In this document: piece by piece, positions 1 through 8,304 of the stretch | How positions within the stretch are numbered: the first letter of the stretch is position 1 | How the letters are laid out: each line of letters opens with the position of its first letter | Assembly: GCA_965116445.1 (NCBI GenBank) | Contig: OZ220688.1 | Span: 806,001-870,000 of the forward strand | Reading direction: 5' to 3' | Length of the DNA stretch: 64,000 nucleotides | DNA from: Multivorans sp965116445 | GTDB taxonomy: Bacteria > Acidobacteriota > Thermoanaerobaculia > Multivoradales > Multivoraceae | Position numbers and translations under genes: made by a program | The notes under the pieces: generated by a model | What the model was told of the DNA's origin: nothing | Seen by the model: the letters and a program-made list of their open reading frames with translations, nothing else | The model's database searches: none

Positions 1-391
1 CGCTGTGATTGAAGAACGCGTAGTCGGGCAGGTTGTGGACGCGGACCCAGCGCATCGGCCGGCCCTGCTCAGCACTCTTGCGGATCGGCTCCAGAAGCTC
101 GCTCTCGCGCGCCGCGACGTGGTGGCAGTTCATGCACACCTGGGTGGGTGGAATGTTCGACACCGCGGACTCTTCGACTGAGGAGTGGCAGTAGCGGCAG
201 TCAAGGCCGAACTCGCCCACATGCAGGGCGTGGCTGTAAGGCACCGGCTGCGCCGGGCGATAGCCGACATCCGTGTACTCGGGCGAGAAGTAGTACCAGA
301 TGCCGCCGACCACTGCCGCGCCCACAATTGGCAGCGCTGCTGCGGCATACAGCGGTACCTTGAGAGTCCACTTGGGGAAGATCTGTGCCAA
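1..391 (-). CDS. Multiheme cytochrome c, ActA-like subunit of alternative complex III (partial, C-terminus beyond window)
   Basis: The visible 130 residues begin with a short basic segment and one membrane helix (about residues 12-30), then a periplasmic domain. Two haem c sites are visible, CRYCH and CMNCH, inside the context YSHALHVGE...LDCRYCH...IPPTQVCMNCH. That context is typical of the pentahaem ActA subunit of alternative complex III, which oxidises quinol and passes electrons to cytochrome c or an oxidase. The start is read as TTG at 391, because an in-frame TAA lies at 398-400 and no ATG or GTG occurs between. The divergent SCO gene 110 nt away fits a respiratory-oxidase neighbourhood. 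The remaining haem sites would lie to the left of the window. A related cytochrome c3/c7-like subunit of another complex is the main alternative. Confidence 0.8.
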   Translation of the reverse strand, partial: MAQIFPKWTLKVPLYAAAALPIVGAAVVGGIWYYFSPEYTDVGYRPAQPVPYSHALHVGEFGLDCRYCHSSVEESAVSNIPPTQVCMNCHHVAARESELLEPIRKSAEQGRPMRWVRVHNLPDYAFFNHS

Positions 392-502
392 AACTTCTTA
401 GCCCCGAAGCAGGGATGAAGCCCTGCACCCCTCCGAGATCGCGCGGAGTGTACAGCGTGCTTTCGAGGCGGTCAAAGGATCGGGCCGAGATAGTGTCGGA
501 GA

Positions 503-1159
503 GTGTCTGTAGAGGTTCCCGAGAGGTCTGCCGAGGCGCGGAGTCCGTTCCTTCGCCGGCTCCTCAATCCATGGTTGCTGGCGGCGCTGGCGGGTGTAGT
601 TCTCATCCCGGCGCTGCGGCCCCTGCTCCGCATCGAACCGGATCCGCCGCCGGTTCTCCGGCAGTTGCCCGAGTGGCGGCTGGTGGACCAAAACGGCGAG
701 GCTTTCGGCAGCGCCGATCTCGCGGGAGAGGCCTACGTTGCTTCCTTCGTGTTCACCCGCTGCGCGACGGTCTGCCCGCGACTCACTTCCGAGGTGAGCC
801 GCCTGCAGCGCCGCTACCGCGAGGAGGGCGTCGAGGGCGTCCGGCTGGTCAGTTTCTCGGTCGACCCGGAACACGACACGCCGGCGCGCCTGCTCGACTA
901 CGCCGACAGCCGCGGTCTCGATCTCGAGCGGTGGAGTTTCGTCACGGGGGCGGAGGAAGCGATGCGCTCCGTCGTCCTCGACGGCTTTGCCCTGCCGATG
1001 GGCGAACGGCTGGACCTGGCCGGCGGTCTGGTCGATGTGGCGCACGCCACGCGGCTGGTGCTCGTGGATCGGGCGGGTGGCATCCGCGGGTACTACGGCT
1101 CGGACGCCGTGGGGCTGGACGAGGTCTTCCACCGCACGCGGCAGGTCCTGGCGGAGTAG
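503..1159 (+). CDS. SCO1/SenC family copper chaperone
   Basis: This 218-residue protein has an N-terminal membrane anchor (about residues 25-42) and a thioredoxin-like periplasmic domain. The copper-binding cysteines are seen in TRCATVC (CxxxC), and the conserved distal histidine in DVAHATRL, so the site looks intact. SCO proteins deliver copper to the CuA site of cytochrome oxidase or act as its thiol reductase. It is divergent from the ActA-like cytochrome, and Sco genes are frequent neighbours of alternative complex III and oxidase operons. The start is GTG at 503; the purine-rich GGAGA directly before it sits very close for a ribosome site, so the exact start is uncertain by a few codons. 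Confidence 0.88.
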   Translation: MSVEVPERSAEARSPFLRRLLNPWLLAALAGVVLIPALRPLLRIEPDPPPVLRQLPEWRLVDQNGEAFGSADLAGEAYVASFVFTRCATVCPRLTSEVSRLQRRYREEGVEGVRLVSFSVDPEHDTPARLLDYADSRGLDLERWSFVTGAEEAMRSVVLDGFALPMGERLDLAGGLVDVAHATRLVLVDRAGGIRGYYGSDAVGLDEVFHRTRQVLAE

Positions 1160-1205
1160 ACACGGGACCGGGAGGCGGCTCATCGCCTCCGAGGTCCTGG
1201 GTCGC

Positions 1206-2306
1206 TCAGGCCTCGGTTCGAGTCGCCATCGCCTGAATCCACTCGCGGATCAGGGCGACGGCTTCCGTGTCGACGAGGCCACGGCCGATCTCCGGCATCA
1301 TCACGCCGGGATGCACCGACTCGATCCGGTACACGAGGATCGACTCGTCCGGACGTCCCGGCACGACGCCGTAGAGACGGTCGCCGGTGCCCTGGCCGGC
1401 CGCGACCGGGTGCTTGTAGACGCCGAGCCGAGTCCGGTCGTCGTGCTCCGCCCGAAGATCGAGCCCTGAGGTGCGCCCGCTGCCCTCGAGGTTGTGGCAG
1501 TGGGCACAGTTGATGTCCAGCCAGGTGCGGGCGCGGTCGTTGAGGGTGCCGGTCGCCGCCAGGTTCCAGACCGGAGCCCGGGGCGTCTCGTCGACCGGCG
1601 GAGCGCCCTTGAGGAAGCCGACGCGCCGCCAGCGGTCGAGCTGGTTCTCCTCGATCGAGGAGCCGTCGGCCCGGGCGTAGACGAAGTTCCGGTTCAACTG
1701 CGAGGCCCGCGGGCCGATCGGCAGCACGCGTTCACCGTCGGTGCGGTGACAGGTCTTGCACTGGTTCGCGTTCGGCACCTGGTAGGTGTGTTCGATTCGC
1801 GCGCCGGTCCCGTCGATCCAGGTCACGTCCAGGGGGCCGCCCACGATCTCGAGCCTGGCCTCGCTCTGCTCCTCGTTCCAGATGTACGGCAGCCCGACCC
1901 AGCCGTCCGGCTCGTGAACGAGCAACCTGGTTTCCAGGGGCCGCAGCTTCGCTTCCGCCTCGCGGTAGTCGGCGGGGTAGGCGAAGGTCTTCGCGATCAC
2001 GGTGCCGACAGGAAATTCGAACGACCCGTTCTCCCGGTACAGGGCGGGTTCGATCGCGCCGCCGGGAGCGACCGGCAGGCGGACGAAGCGGAGCTTCTGC
2101 GCGTAGTCGGAGAACAGCGGCGTGTTCAGGTCGTAGGGCTCGACGCCGGGGGCCGGCTTGTGGGACGACAGTTCGCCGGCGAAGAGACCCCAGGCCGAGA
2201 GAGTCTGCGGATAGTGGGCGAAGGGGCCCCTTCCGGCGGGAGAATCACTGCTCGAACAGCCGGTGGCCACGCAGAGGACGACCGCCGGGGCGAGCAGTGC
2301 CCTCAT
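1206..2306 (-). CDS. Diheme c-type lipoprotein, HNE_0200-type conserved protein
   Basis: The 366-residue product starts with a lipoprotein signal (residues 1-17, cysteine in VATGC). It carries two haem c motifs, QCKTCHR in the middle and NCAHCHN further on. Such proteins partner a parallel beta-helix protein in many Gram-negatives (the families I recall as TIGR03806 and TIGR03805); their function is unknown. Here the partner is the gene immediately upstream. The open frame could extend to 2537, but ATG at 2306 is preferred: it overlaps the upstream stop as TGATG and opens a proper signal peptide, while the extension is arginine-rich antisense-like sequence. Likely a periplasmic, lipid-anchored redox protein translated by coupling with the beta-helix gene. 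Confidence 0.8.
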   Translation of the reverse strand: MRALLAPAVVLCVATGCSSSDSPAGRGPFAHYPQTLSAWGLFAGELSSHKPAPGVEPYDLNTPLFSDYAQKLRFVRLPVAPGGAIEPALYRENGSFEFPVGTVIAKTFAYPADYREAEAKLRPLETRLLVHEPDGWVGLPYIWNEEQSEARLEIVGGPLDVTWIDGTGARIEHTYQVPNANQCKTCHRTDGERVLPIGPRASQLNRNFVYARADGSSIEENQLDRWRRVGFLKGAPPVDETPRAPVWNLAATGTLNDRARTWLDINCAHCHNLEGSGRTSGLDLRAEHDDRTRLGVYKHPVAAGQGTGDRLYGVVPGRPDESILVYRIESVHPGVMMPEIGRGLVDTEAVALIREWIQAMATRTEA

Positions 2307-3559
2307 CAGGGGCTGCCGGCGCCCGTCGCGGCGCCCAGATCGACCGGCCGGGGAACCGCGGGCAGCGAGCCCTGGTGCGGGCCGAGATCCGTCGTGACGC
2401 TCGGTTCTCCGCCCGCGAACACCGAGCCGAGATCGAGGTTCACGAAGTCCGCGTCGCCGTTGTTCTCGACGTAGAGGCGGAGTTCGTCCGGCACCGCGCC
2501 GTCGACGAGCTTGTCCGGGTTCACCACGCCGTCCCACACGATGTCCGGGAAGGCGCCTCCGGCGAGGGCGACGAACGCGTCGGCGAACGCGCCGTTCGGC
2601 ATGTCGCCGCCGCCGACGAACTCGTTGTCGTGGATGTAGACGCCCTCGGTGTACGGGTCGTAGCCGGGGTCGTTGTACGTGCGCCCGGTCGACAGGTACG
2701 AGATGACGGCCAGATTCGAGTTCTGGTTGTTGTGGATCCGGTTCCCGAAGAGTTCGACGTTGTCACTGGCCATCACGATGACTCCGGAGCCGGCGGGAAT
2801 CGTGGAGACGATGGCCCCTTCCTTGCCGAAGTTGGGCAGGTTGTTGTCCACAATGTCGTTGTCGTAGACACGCGCGTCGCGGCCGTCCTTGACCGGAAGC
2901 TCCGGCAGGGAGAACACGAGCAGACCGCCGGTGTTGTCGTGGGCCCGGTTCTCGTAGACGTCCGCACCGGTCGTGTTTTCGATCTCGATCCCGGCCACGT
3001 TCTCCCACACCTCGTTGCGCCGGACGACGACGTTGGCGGACTGTCCGACGTAGATGCCGGCGTCCGAGGCGCCGCGCACCTGGCTGTCCTCGATCAGCAC
3101 GTTCGTCACCTGGACCGGGTAGAGGCCGTAGGCCCCGTTGTTCGTGTCCGGTCCGTTCGTCCACTCGACCCGCACGCTGCGGAAGGCGGCGCCGGTCGTT
3201 CCCTCGACCTTGATCCCGTCGCCGAGGGTGTTCTCGACCGCGAGGCTCTCGACCGTGAAGTCGTTGGCCGTCACGAGAACTCCCTCGCCGCCGGTGCCCG
3301 GAGCCTGGCCGGCGAAGTCCAGGATCGTCTCGTCCATGCCCTGGCCCCGCAGCGTTACACCCTCGACATCGAGGGAGAGTGTGGCGTCGAACTCGAAGCG
3401 GCCCGCGGCGAGTTCGATGACCGCGCCGGGCTCGGCGACGAGCAACGCCTCCTGCAAGGTCCTCTGGTCGTTGTCGCCAGGGTGCAGGGGACCGTCCTGT
3501 TCGGCGCAGGCGACCAGAGCGAGCAAGCAGACGGCGGTGCAGAGGGTGTTTCGCTTCAT
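2306..3559 (-). CDS. Parallel beta-helix repeat lipoprotein
   Basis: 417 residues with a lipoprotein signal (lipobox LVAC at about residue 18), followed by a right-handed beta-helix made of repeated short turns rich in N, G, D and V, such as VENTLGDGIKV and RRNEVWENVAGIEIEN. The fold is shared with pectate lyases and carbohydrate-active or surface proteins; no catalytic set can be assigned by eye. The stop overlaps the start of the diheme lipoprotein by one base (TGATG), so the two are translationally coupled and probably act together on the periplasmic face. A role in polysaccharide or cell-surface metabolism is only an inference from the fold. Confidence 0.82.
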   Translation of the reverse strand: MKRNTLCTAVCLLALVACAEQDGPLHPGDNDQRTLQEALLVAEPGAVIELAAGRFEFDATLSLDVEGVTLRGQGMDETILDFAGQAPGTGGEGVLVTANDFTVESLAVENTLGDGIKVEGTTGAAFRSVRVEWTNGPDTNNGAYGLYPVQVTNVLIEDSQVRGASDAGIYVGQSANVVVRRNEVWENVAGIEIENTTGADVYENRAHDNTGGLLVFSLPELPVKDGRDARVYDNDIVDNNLPNFGKEGAIVSTIPAGSGVIVMASDNVELFGNRIHNNQNSNLAVISYLSTGRTYNDPGYDPYTEGVYIHDNEFVGGGDMPNGAFADAFVALAGGAFPDIVWDGVVNPDKLVDGAVPDELRLYVENNGDADFVNLDLGSVFAGGEPSVTTDLGPHQGSLPAVPRPVDLGAATGAGSP

Positions 3560-3633
3560 GGCTGGGGTTCGTCTCCGGGTGGTTACCTGGCCGGCGGGAT
3601 CATGCCATGATAGCCCCGAAAGGGGACAACCTC

Positions 3634-4116
3634 ATGCCGGGAAAGATCGCGATCGCCGTAGTCGTTGCGGGCCTCGCTGGCGCGGCTGCCGCGCGGGACG
3701 ACGCGCCTGTGCCGGAGCCGCAGCCGATCGGCACGATGAGCGAACTGATGATCAAGCTGATGTATCCGGCGTCCGACGCGATCCTCTATGTCGAGAGCCG
3801 TGCGCCGACCAACGAAGTCGAGTGGAACGAGTTGCAGGCACAGGCGCTGATCCTCGCCGAGTCGGCGAACCTGATCATGATGCCGAGCCGGGTCGTGGGA
3901 GACCGCGACGAGTGGATGCGGGACGCCCGGCTCATGTTCGACGCCGGGGCGGCCGCATATGAAGCGGCTCTCGACCAGGATCTCGAGGCGCTGATCGCCC
4001 TGAACGAGCAGGTCTACCTGTCCTGCGTGGTGTGCCACAAGCGAACCCGGCCCGACTACGGGCGGAACTACAAGCGCTTCGAGGATTCGTCTGCCGAGGA
4101 GCCGCGGGTTCCCTGA
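3634..4116 (+). CDS. Small periplasmic c-type cytochrome (cytochrome c-prime-like)
   Basis: 160 residues with a signal peptide (AIAVVVAGLAGAAAA) and a mostly helical body. A single haem site, SCVVCHKRTRP, lies near the C-terminus, the place where cytochrome c-prime family four-helix bundles carry theirs. The start at 3634 is preferred over the upstream ATG at 3607: AAGGGG lies 9 nt before it, and the shorter form begins MPGKIAIAV, a normal signal sequence. It is divergent from the beta-helix gene with only about 70 nt between. The electron partner is unknown. Confidence 0.75.
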   Translation: MPGKIAIAVVVAGLAGAAAARDDAPVPEPQPIGTMSELMIKLMYPASDAILYVESRAPTNEVEWNELQAQALILAESANLIMMPSRVVGDRDEWMRDARLMFDAGAAAYEAALDQDLEALIALNEQVYLSCVVCHKRTRPDYGRNYKRFEDSSAEEPRVP

Positions 4117-4211
4117 ACCCGCGTGTTTCACCGGAGGACATCGGGTCAGGCGGTCTTCGGCCCGCGGACGCTGCCCGGACGCCCCGCTGCTACGATCGCC
4201 GATTCAACTTC

Positions 4212-4218
4212 AGGGAGA
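4212..4218 (+). promoter_or_regulatory. Shine-Dalgarno AGGGAGA choosing a GTG start at 4225
   Basis: AGGGAGA lies 6 nt before GTG 4225 and fixes the start of the alpha/beta hydrolase. The open frame extends upstream to 4123, but that part has no ribosome site and would bury the signal peptide. Confidence 0.7.
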
Positions 4219-4224
4219 ACAGAT

Positions 4225-5160
4225 GTGACTTTGTACGACTCTCGATGCCGCCGGGCTCGGTGCGCGACGCTTCTGCTCGCTTGTGTTCTGGTGCCGCTCG
4301 TCGTCGCCGCCGACGACTCGAACGCTGACGTGTGGGATCGTGTCGAGCATCATACGGTGAAGAGCGGCGAGATCGACATTCACTACGTCACGCTGGGGGA
4401 TGGCAAGCCGGTCCTGTTCCTCCACGGCTTTCCGGACCTCTGGTACTCGTGGCGCCACCAGATGGCCGCCCTCGAGGGGGAGTTCCGGACCGCGGCGATG
4501 GATCTGCGCGGGTACAACCGCAGCGGTCAGCCGAAGCGGGTCGAGGACTACCAGATGCCGTTGATCCTCAGCGACGTGGCGGCGGTGGTCGAGGACCTCG
4601 GCGCGCCCATCACGCTGGTCGGCCACGACTGGGGCGGCGGGATCGCCTGGCGCTACGCGATGGAGCATCCCGAGCAGATAGAGCGTCTGGTCATCCTCAA
4701 CCTGACCCATCCCAGGGGCTACGGCAACGTGATCGCGAACGCGACCGAGGCGCAGCGGCAGAACACGCAGTACGCGCGGAACTTCGCGACTTCGGAGCCG
4801 GACGGCAGTCCGGTGCCTGAGGGCCTTCTGAACCGCTACGCCAGCGAGGGCGAGAAGGTGGCCGGCCACTATCGGGAGGCCTTCGAGCGCTCCTACTGGG
4901 ACGGCATGCTGAACTACTACCGGGCGAACTACGGTCAGGTAGCCGGCGGCGGCGAGATGCCGAACCTGAAGATGCCCGTGCTCCAGTTTCACGGCCTGAA
5001 GGACACGGCGGTGGACAAGGATGGATTGAAGAACACGTGGGACTGGATCGACCGCGACTACACGCTGGTCACGGTGCCGTCGGTGGGCCACTGGGTCCAG
5101 TTGGAAGCGGCGGATCTCGTCTCGAACACGATGCTGGCATGGCTGCTGGCCAGGGAGTGA
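4225..5160 (+). CDS. Exported alpha/beta hydrolase, epoxide hydrolase / haloalkane dehalogenase-like
   Basis: 311 residues starting at GTG, with a signal peptide (LLLACVLVPLVVAA) followed by an alpha/beta hydrolase core. The oxyanion-hole motif HGFPD is present. The nucleophile elbow GHDWGGG has aspartate as nucleophile, which separates epoxide hydrolases and dehalogenases from serine esterases. The base histidine is in SVGHWVQ near the end. The cap region (residues about 175-245) is tyrosine-rich, as in epoxide hydrolases, where two tyrosines activate the epoxide. The substrate cannot be told from sequence, and export to the periplasm is unusual for this family. It precedes the NIPSNAP lipoprotein by 32 nt and may share its transcript. 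Confidence 0.82.
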   Translation: MTLYDSRCRRARCATLLLACVLVPLVVAADDSNADVWDRVEHHTVKSGEIDIHYVTLGDGKPVLFLHGFPDLWYSWRHQMAALEGEFRTAAMDLRGYNRSGQPKRVEDYQMPLILSDVAAVVEDLGAPITLVGHDWGGGIAWRYAMEHPEQIERLVILNLTHPRGYGNVIANATEAQRQNTQYARNFATSEPDGSPVPEGLLNRYASEGEKVAGHYREAFERSYWDGMLNYYRANYGQVAGGGEMPNLKMPVLQFHGLKDTAVDKDGLKNTWDWIDRDYTLVTVPSVGHWVQLEAADLVSNTMLAWLLARE

Positions 5161-5192
5161 GCGAAAGGCTCGGGAGGAGTTGAGGTGGAACG

Positions 5193-6059
5193 ATGTCGAT
5201 GATCCAGCCAGGAAGAGGTCTTCTGTCCGTCTCGCTGGCCGCGATGGCTGCCGCGCTGGTTCTCGCCTGCGCGCCGGCGGCGGTTTCCGAGGAGGACGCA
5301 GCGGAGGAGCAGGCCGTGGAGCAGAGCGGCCCCGCCCGCGAGTACTACGAGATCCGGCGTTACAGTCTGGACGACGAAGGCAGCCGGGACACGGTCCTCG
5401 CCTACCTGGAGAACGCCCTGGTTCCGGCGCTGAACCGCGCGGGCCTCGATCGGGTCGGCGTGTTCGGAGTCGAGCCGCCCGCCGAAGGGGAAGATCCCCT
5501 CGAACCCGTTGACGCGCTGTCGGTGTGGGCGATCATCGCTTTCCCCGGTATCGAGGATTTTGTGGGCATGAAGGCCACCCTGGAGGCCGACGCCGCCTAC
5601 CTGGAGGCCGCGGCGCCGATGTACGCCACGCCGACGCGGGAGCCGATCTACGAACGGGTCGAGAGCTGGTTTCTGCACGCCTTCAAGGGCATGCCGGTGA
5701 TGGAACTGCCGCCCCAGACCGCGGCCGGGGAGGACCGGATCTTCGAGCTCCGGCTGTACGAGAGCCACAACGAGGACACGGCGCGTCGCAAGGTCCACAT
5801 GTTCGACAACGGCGAGATCGACGTGATGCGCGATGTCGACATGGCGCCTCTTCTGTATGGCGAACTGCTGATCGGCGCCAATGTACCGGCACTCGTCTAC
5901 ATCCTGTCGGCGCCGGACATCGAATCGCACCGGCAGCACTGGCAGGACTTCCTGGTCCACCCGGAGTGGGTGCGGATGCGCGACATGGAGATGTACAAGG
6001 GGACGGTCTCGGGGATCGAGAACGTCTTTCTCCGGCCGACCGCGTTCTCGCAGATCTGA
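5193..6059 (+). CDS. NIPSNAP family lipoprotein
   Basis: 288 residues with a lipoprotein signal (lipobox LACA at about residue 27), an acidic linker, and two ferredoxin-like halves. The second half begins FELRLYESHNEDTARRKVHMF, the signature strand-helix of the NIPSNAP family, and the first half begins with the parallel YYEIRRYSL. Bacterial NIPSNAP proteins are dimeric alpha/beta-barrel proteins of unknown role, often near hydrolases or oxidoreductases. Here the upstream neighbour is an exported hydrolase in the same orientation. It is probably an outer-membrane or periplasmic lipid-anchored protein. Confidence 0.8.
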   Translation: MSMIQPGRGLLSVSLAAMAAALVLACAPAAVSEEDAAEEQAVEQSGPAREYYEIRRYSLDDEGSRDTVLAYLENALVPALNRAGLDRVGVFGVEPPAEGEDPLEPVDALSVWAIIAFPGIEDFVGMKATLEADAAYLEAAAPMYATPTREPIYERVESWFLHAFKGMPVMELPPQTAAGEDRIFELRLYESHNEDTARRKVHMFDNGEIDVMRDVDMAPLLYGELLIGANVPALVYILSAPDIESHRQHWQDFLVHPEWVRMRDMEMYKGTVSGIENVFLRPTAFSQI

Positions 6060-6060
6060 C

Positions 6061-6073
6061 GAGGCTTCGCCTC
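6061..6073. terminator. Hairpin between convergent genes
   Basis: GAGGC-TTC-GCCTC forms a perfect 5-bp stem with a 3-nt loop, 2 nt after the NIPSNAP stop and before the end of the convergent pilin gene. No T-tract follows, so a terminator role is only suggested by position. Confidence 0.3.
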
Positions 6074-6109
6074 AGACCGACGAGCGTTCCGGCCGGCGCA
6101 CCCGGTGGG

Positions 6110-6694
6110 CTAGTTGTCGCCTTCGTCGGCTTTGGCCTCCGCCGCGCTGCCGGGCCAGCGCACCCAGTAGCCGTCGGCCCAGACCAGATCCTGGTTGAAT
6201 TCGGTACCCGCGAAGGCGCCGATTTCGTAGCTGGACTCCGGCTGCGCGGAAGCCGAGCCATCGCGGCCGCCGCTCCAGATGCCGATCACCTGGGTGCCGA
6301 GCAACTGGTCGGCGCCACCGAAACCGTAGCGGTAGGGATTGTTCCAGCCGTCGCGTTCGGGCACGTCCTGCATGTAGAAGAAGGTGTTCGACGGCCTGAG
6401 CAGAGCGGACAGGTCGGCATGGGCGAAGTCGGGGTATGTGAACTCGCTCCAGGTGAACGTGGCCGTCGTGCTCGAGCCGGCGGCGGCGGCGCTGACCTGG
6501 TCGGTGAGCCACTGCATCCAGGCGGTGCCGACGCTCTTCATGTCGGCCTGGGTTCGCGTCTGGTTCGCGTTCTGAAGTCCGGTCATCAGGTTCGGTACCA
6601 GCAGCGCGGAGATGATGCCGATGATCGCCACGACGATCAGCAGTTCGATCAGGGTGAAGCCGCCTTCAAGGCGGCGGGAGCGCGCTCCAGTCAT
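6110..6694 (-). CDS. Type IV pilin / type II secretion pseudopilin (GspG-like)
   Basis: 194 residues. The class III prepilin signal is complete: a short basic leader, cleavage before phenylalanine in GG|FTLIELLIV with glutamate at mature position 5, then a hydrophobic N-terminal helix to about residue 36. The C-terminal domain contains DGWNNPYRYGF, a calcium-pseudopilin-like loop found in GspG-type major pseudopilins, and ends with an acidic tail. No other secretion or pilus gene is in the window, so it is an orphan here and would depend on a prepilin peptidase and assembly machinery elsewhere. The start at 6694 is set by AAGGAGC 6 nt upstream. Confidence 0.85.
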   Translation of the reverse strand: MTGARSRRLEGGFTLIELLIVVAIIGIISALLVPNLMTGLQNANQTRTQADMKSVGTAWMQWLTDQVSAAAAGSSTTATFTWSEFTYPDFAHADLSALLRPSNTFFYMQDVPERDGWNNPYRYGFGGADQLLGTQVIGIWSGGRDGSASAQPESSYEIGAFAGTEFNQDLVWADGYWVRWPGSAAEAKADEGDN

Positions 6695-6700
6695 CTTCGT

Positions 6701-6707
6701 GCTCCTT
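6701..6707 (-). promoter_or_regulatory. Shine-Dalgarno AAGGAGC for the pseudopilin
   Basis: On the minus strand AAGGAGC sits 6 nt before ATG 6694. It decides this start over an in-frame ATG at 6715. Confidence 0.7.
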
Positions 6708-6837
6708 AAGTGCATTCGAGGTTTTGCCGCGCGAGTCGGGGCATGTCGCCTGCGGCTTACTGGATGATACGGGTCGGACGCGCGGAACGTCCAAGCGAGG
6801 CCATACAGAAAGGCGGCGGTTCCGGCGCTGGTGTAGA

Positions 6838-8304
6838 TTGACGAAGCAGAGCACCAGTTGGGGGTGGCTTCTGGACTTCGACTCCTACGACTTCGATCCA
6901 GCGATCTTCGACGAGATGTTCGTCGCTCAGGGTGAGCCGCGCGAACACTGGCGAGCGGTCTACGAGGCCCTGCGGAGCGCCCCCCGCGAGGAACTCGAGA
7001 CGATCCAGGAGCGGGTGACCCGCTCCTTTTCCCAGGAGGGAATCACCTTCACGGTCTACGGCGATGAGGAGGCCGAGGAGCGGATCATTCCGATCGACTG
7101 CGTGCCCCGCCTGCTCACGCTCGCGGAATGGAGTGAACTGGAAGCCGGTCTGGTCCAGCGCATCACGGCCCTCAACCTGTTCCTGGGCGACGTCTACGGA
7201 GATTGTCGCATCGTCCGCGACGGTGTGATCCCCATCGACGTGGTCTTCGATTGCCCGCAGTACCGGCTGGAGATGCGCGGCGTGAGCGTGCCGAACAACA
7301 CCTGGGTGGCGGTCTGTGGAACGGACATCGTGCGCACCCACGACGGGTTCATGGTGCTGGAGGACAACCTGCGGGTGCCCTCGGGCGTGTCCTACATGAT
7401 CGCCAACCGCAAGGCGGTCAAGGCCGGCATGCGGCGCCTCTACCGCACCTGCCGGGTCCAGGAGGTCGAGGACTACGGCAGCCTGTTGCGCCAGACGCTG
7501 ACCGAGATGGCGCCGGGCGGACGCCCGGATCCGAGCCTGGCCCTGCTCACGCCGGGAACCTGGAACTCCGCGTTCTACGAGCACATGTTCCTGGCCCAGG
7601 AGATCGGCGCGGAACTGGTCGAGGGCCAGGACCTGCTGGTCAACGACGGCTTCGTCTACATGCGCACGACGGCCGGTCTGCGGAGGGTCGACGTGCTCTA
7701 CCGTCGCGTGGACGACGACTTTCTCGATCCCCTCGTCTTTCGCGACGACTCCCTCCTCGGCGTGCCTGGCCTGCTGAACGCGTACAAGCGGGGGAACGTG
7801 ACCCTGGCCAACGCCCCCGGCACGGGCGTTGCCGACGACAAGAGCGTCTACGCCTATGTCCCCGACATTGTGCGCTACTACCTGGCCGAAGAGCCGCTGC
7901 TCAAGAACGTCGAGACCCATCTGTGCCGGCGCCCCGAAGACCTCGAGTACACGTTGGACAACCTCGAGGACCTGGTCGTCAAGCGGGTCGGGGAGTCGGG
8001 CGGCTACGGCATGCTCGTGGGTCCCCACTCGACGCCGAAGGAGCGGGATGAGTTCAGTGAGTTGCTCCGGGCCAACCCGGCGGACTACATCTCGCAGCCG
8101 ACCCTGCCGATCTCCCGTTCGCCCTGCCTGGTCGACGGTTGCGCGGAACCCCGTCACGTCGACCTGCGGCCCTTCGTGCTGACGGGGGCGCAAACCCGGA
8201 TCGTCCCGGGCGCCTTCTGCCGGGTGGCGCTTCGCCGCGGGAGTCTGGTCGTCAACTCGAGCCAGGGCGGCGGCGGCAAGGACCTGTGGGTGGTGGACCT
8301 CTGA
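6838..8304 (+). CDS. Circularly permuted type-2 ATP-grasp protein
   Basis: About 488 residues. The N-terminal FDEMFVAQGEPREHW is the hallmark start of this family (formerly DUF404/DUF407), followed by ERIIPIDCVPRL, NLFLGDVYGD and the long permuted ATP-grasp core with LEDNLRVPSGVSY, DLVVKRVGESGGYGML and a C-terminal SSQGGGGKDLW. The family is predicted to ligate amino acids or peptides using ATP. Its gene is regularly coupled to alpha-E and transglutaminase-like genes, as here, with 1-4 nt overlaps. The open frame begins at 6724, but that extension is not family-like; TTG at 6838 is the nearest plausible start and lacks a strong ribosome site, so the start is uncertain. Confidence 0.85.
   Translation: MTKQSTSWGWLLDFDSYDFDPAIFDEMFVAQGEPREHWRAVYEALRSAPREELETIQERVTRSFSQEGITFTVYGDEEAEERIIPIDCVPRLLTLAEWSELEAGLVQRITALNLFLGDVYGDCRIVRDGVIPIDVVFDCPQYRLEMRGVSVPNNTWVAVCGTDIVRTHDGFMVLEDNLRVPSGVSYMIANRKAVKAGMRRLYRTCRVQEVEDYGSLLRQTLTEMAPGGRPDPSLALLTPGTWNSAFYEHMFLAQEIGAELVEGQDLLVNDGFVYMRTTAGLRRVDVLYRRVDDDFLDPLVFRDDSLLGVPGLLNAYKRGNVTLANAPGTGVADDKSVYAYVPDIVRYYLAEEPLLKNVETHLCRRPEDLEYTLDNLEDLVVKRVGESGGYGMLVGPHSTPKERDEFSELLRANPADYISQPTLPISRSPCLVDGCAEPRHVDLRPFVLTGAQTRIVPGAFCRVALRRGSLVVNSSQGGGGKDLWVVDL

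Noticed and set aside
2297..3610. 437-codon plus-strand frame
   Set aside because: Antisense of the beta-helix lipoprotein; V/D/H/R-rich with no recognisable fold.
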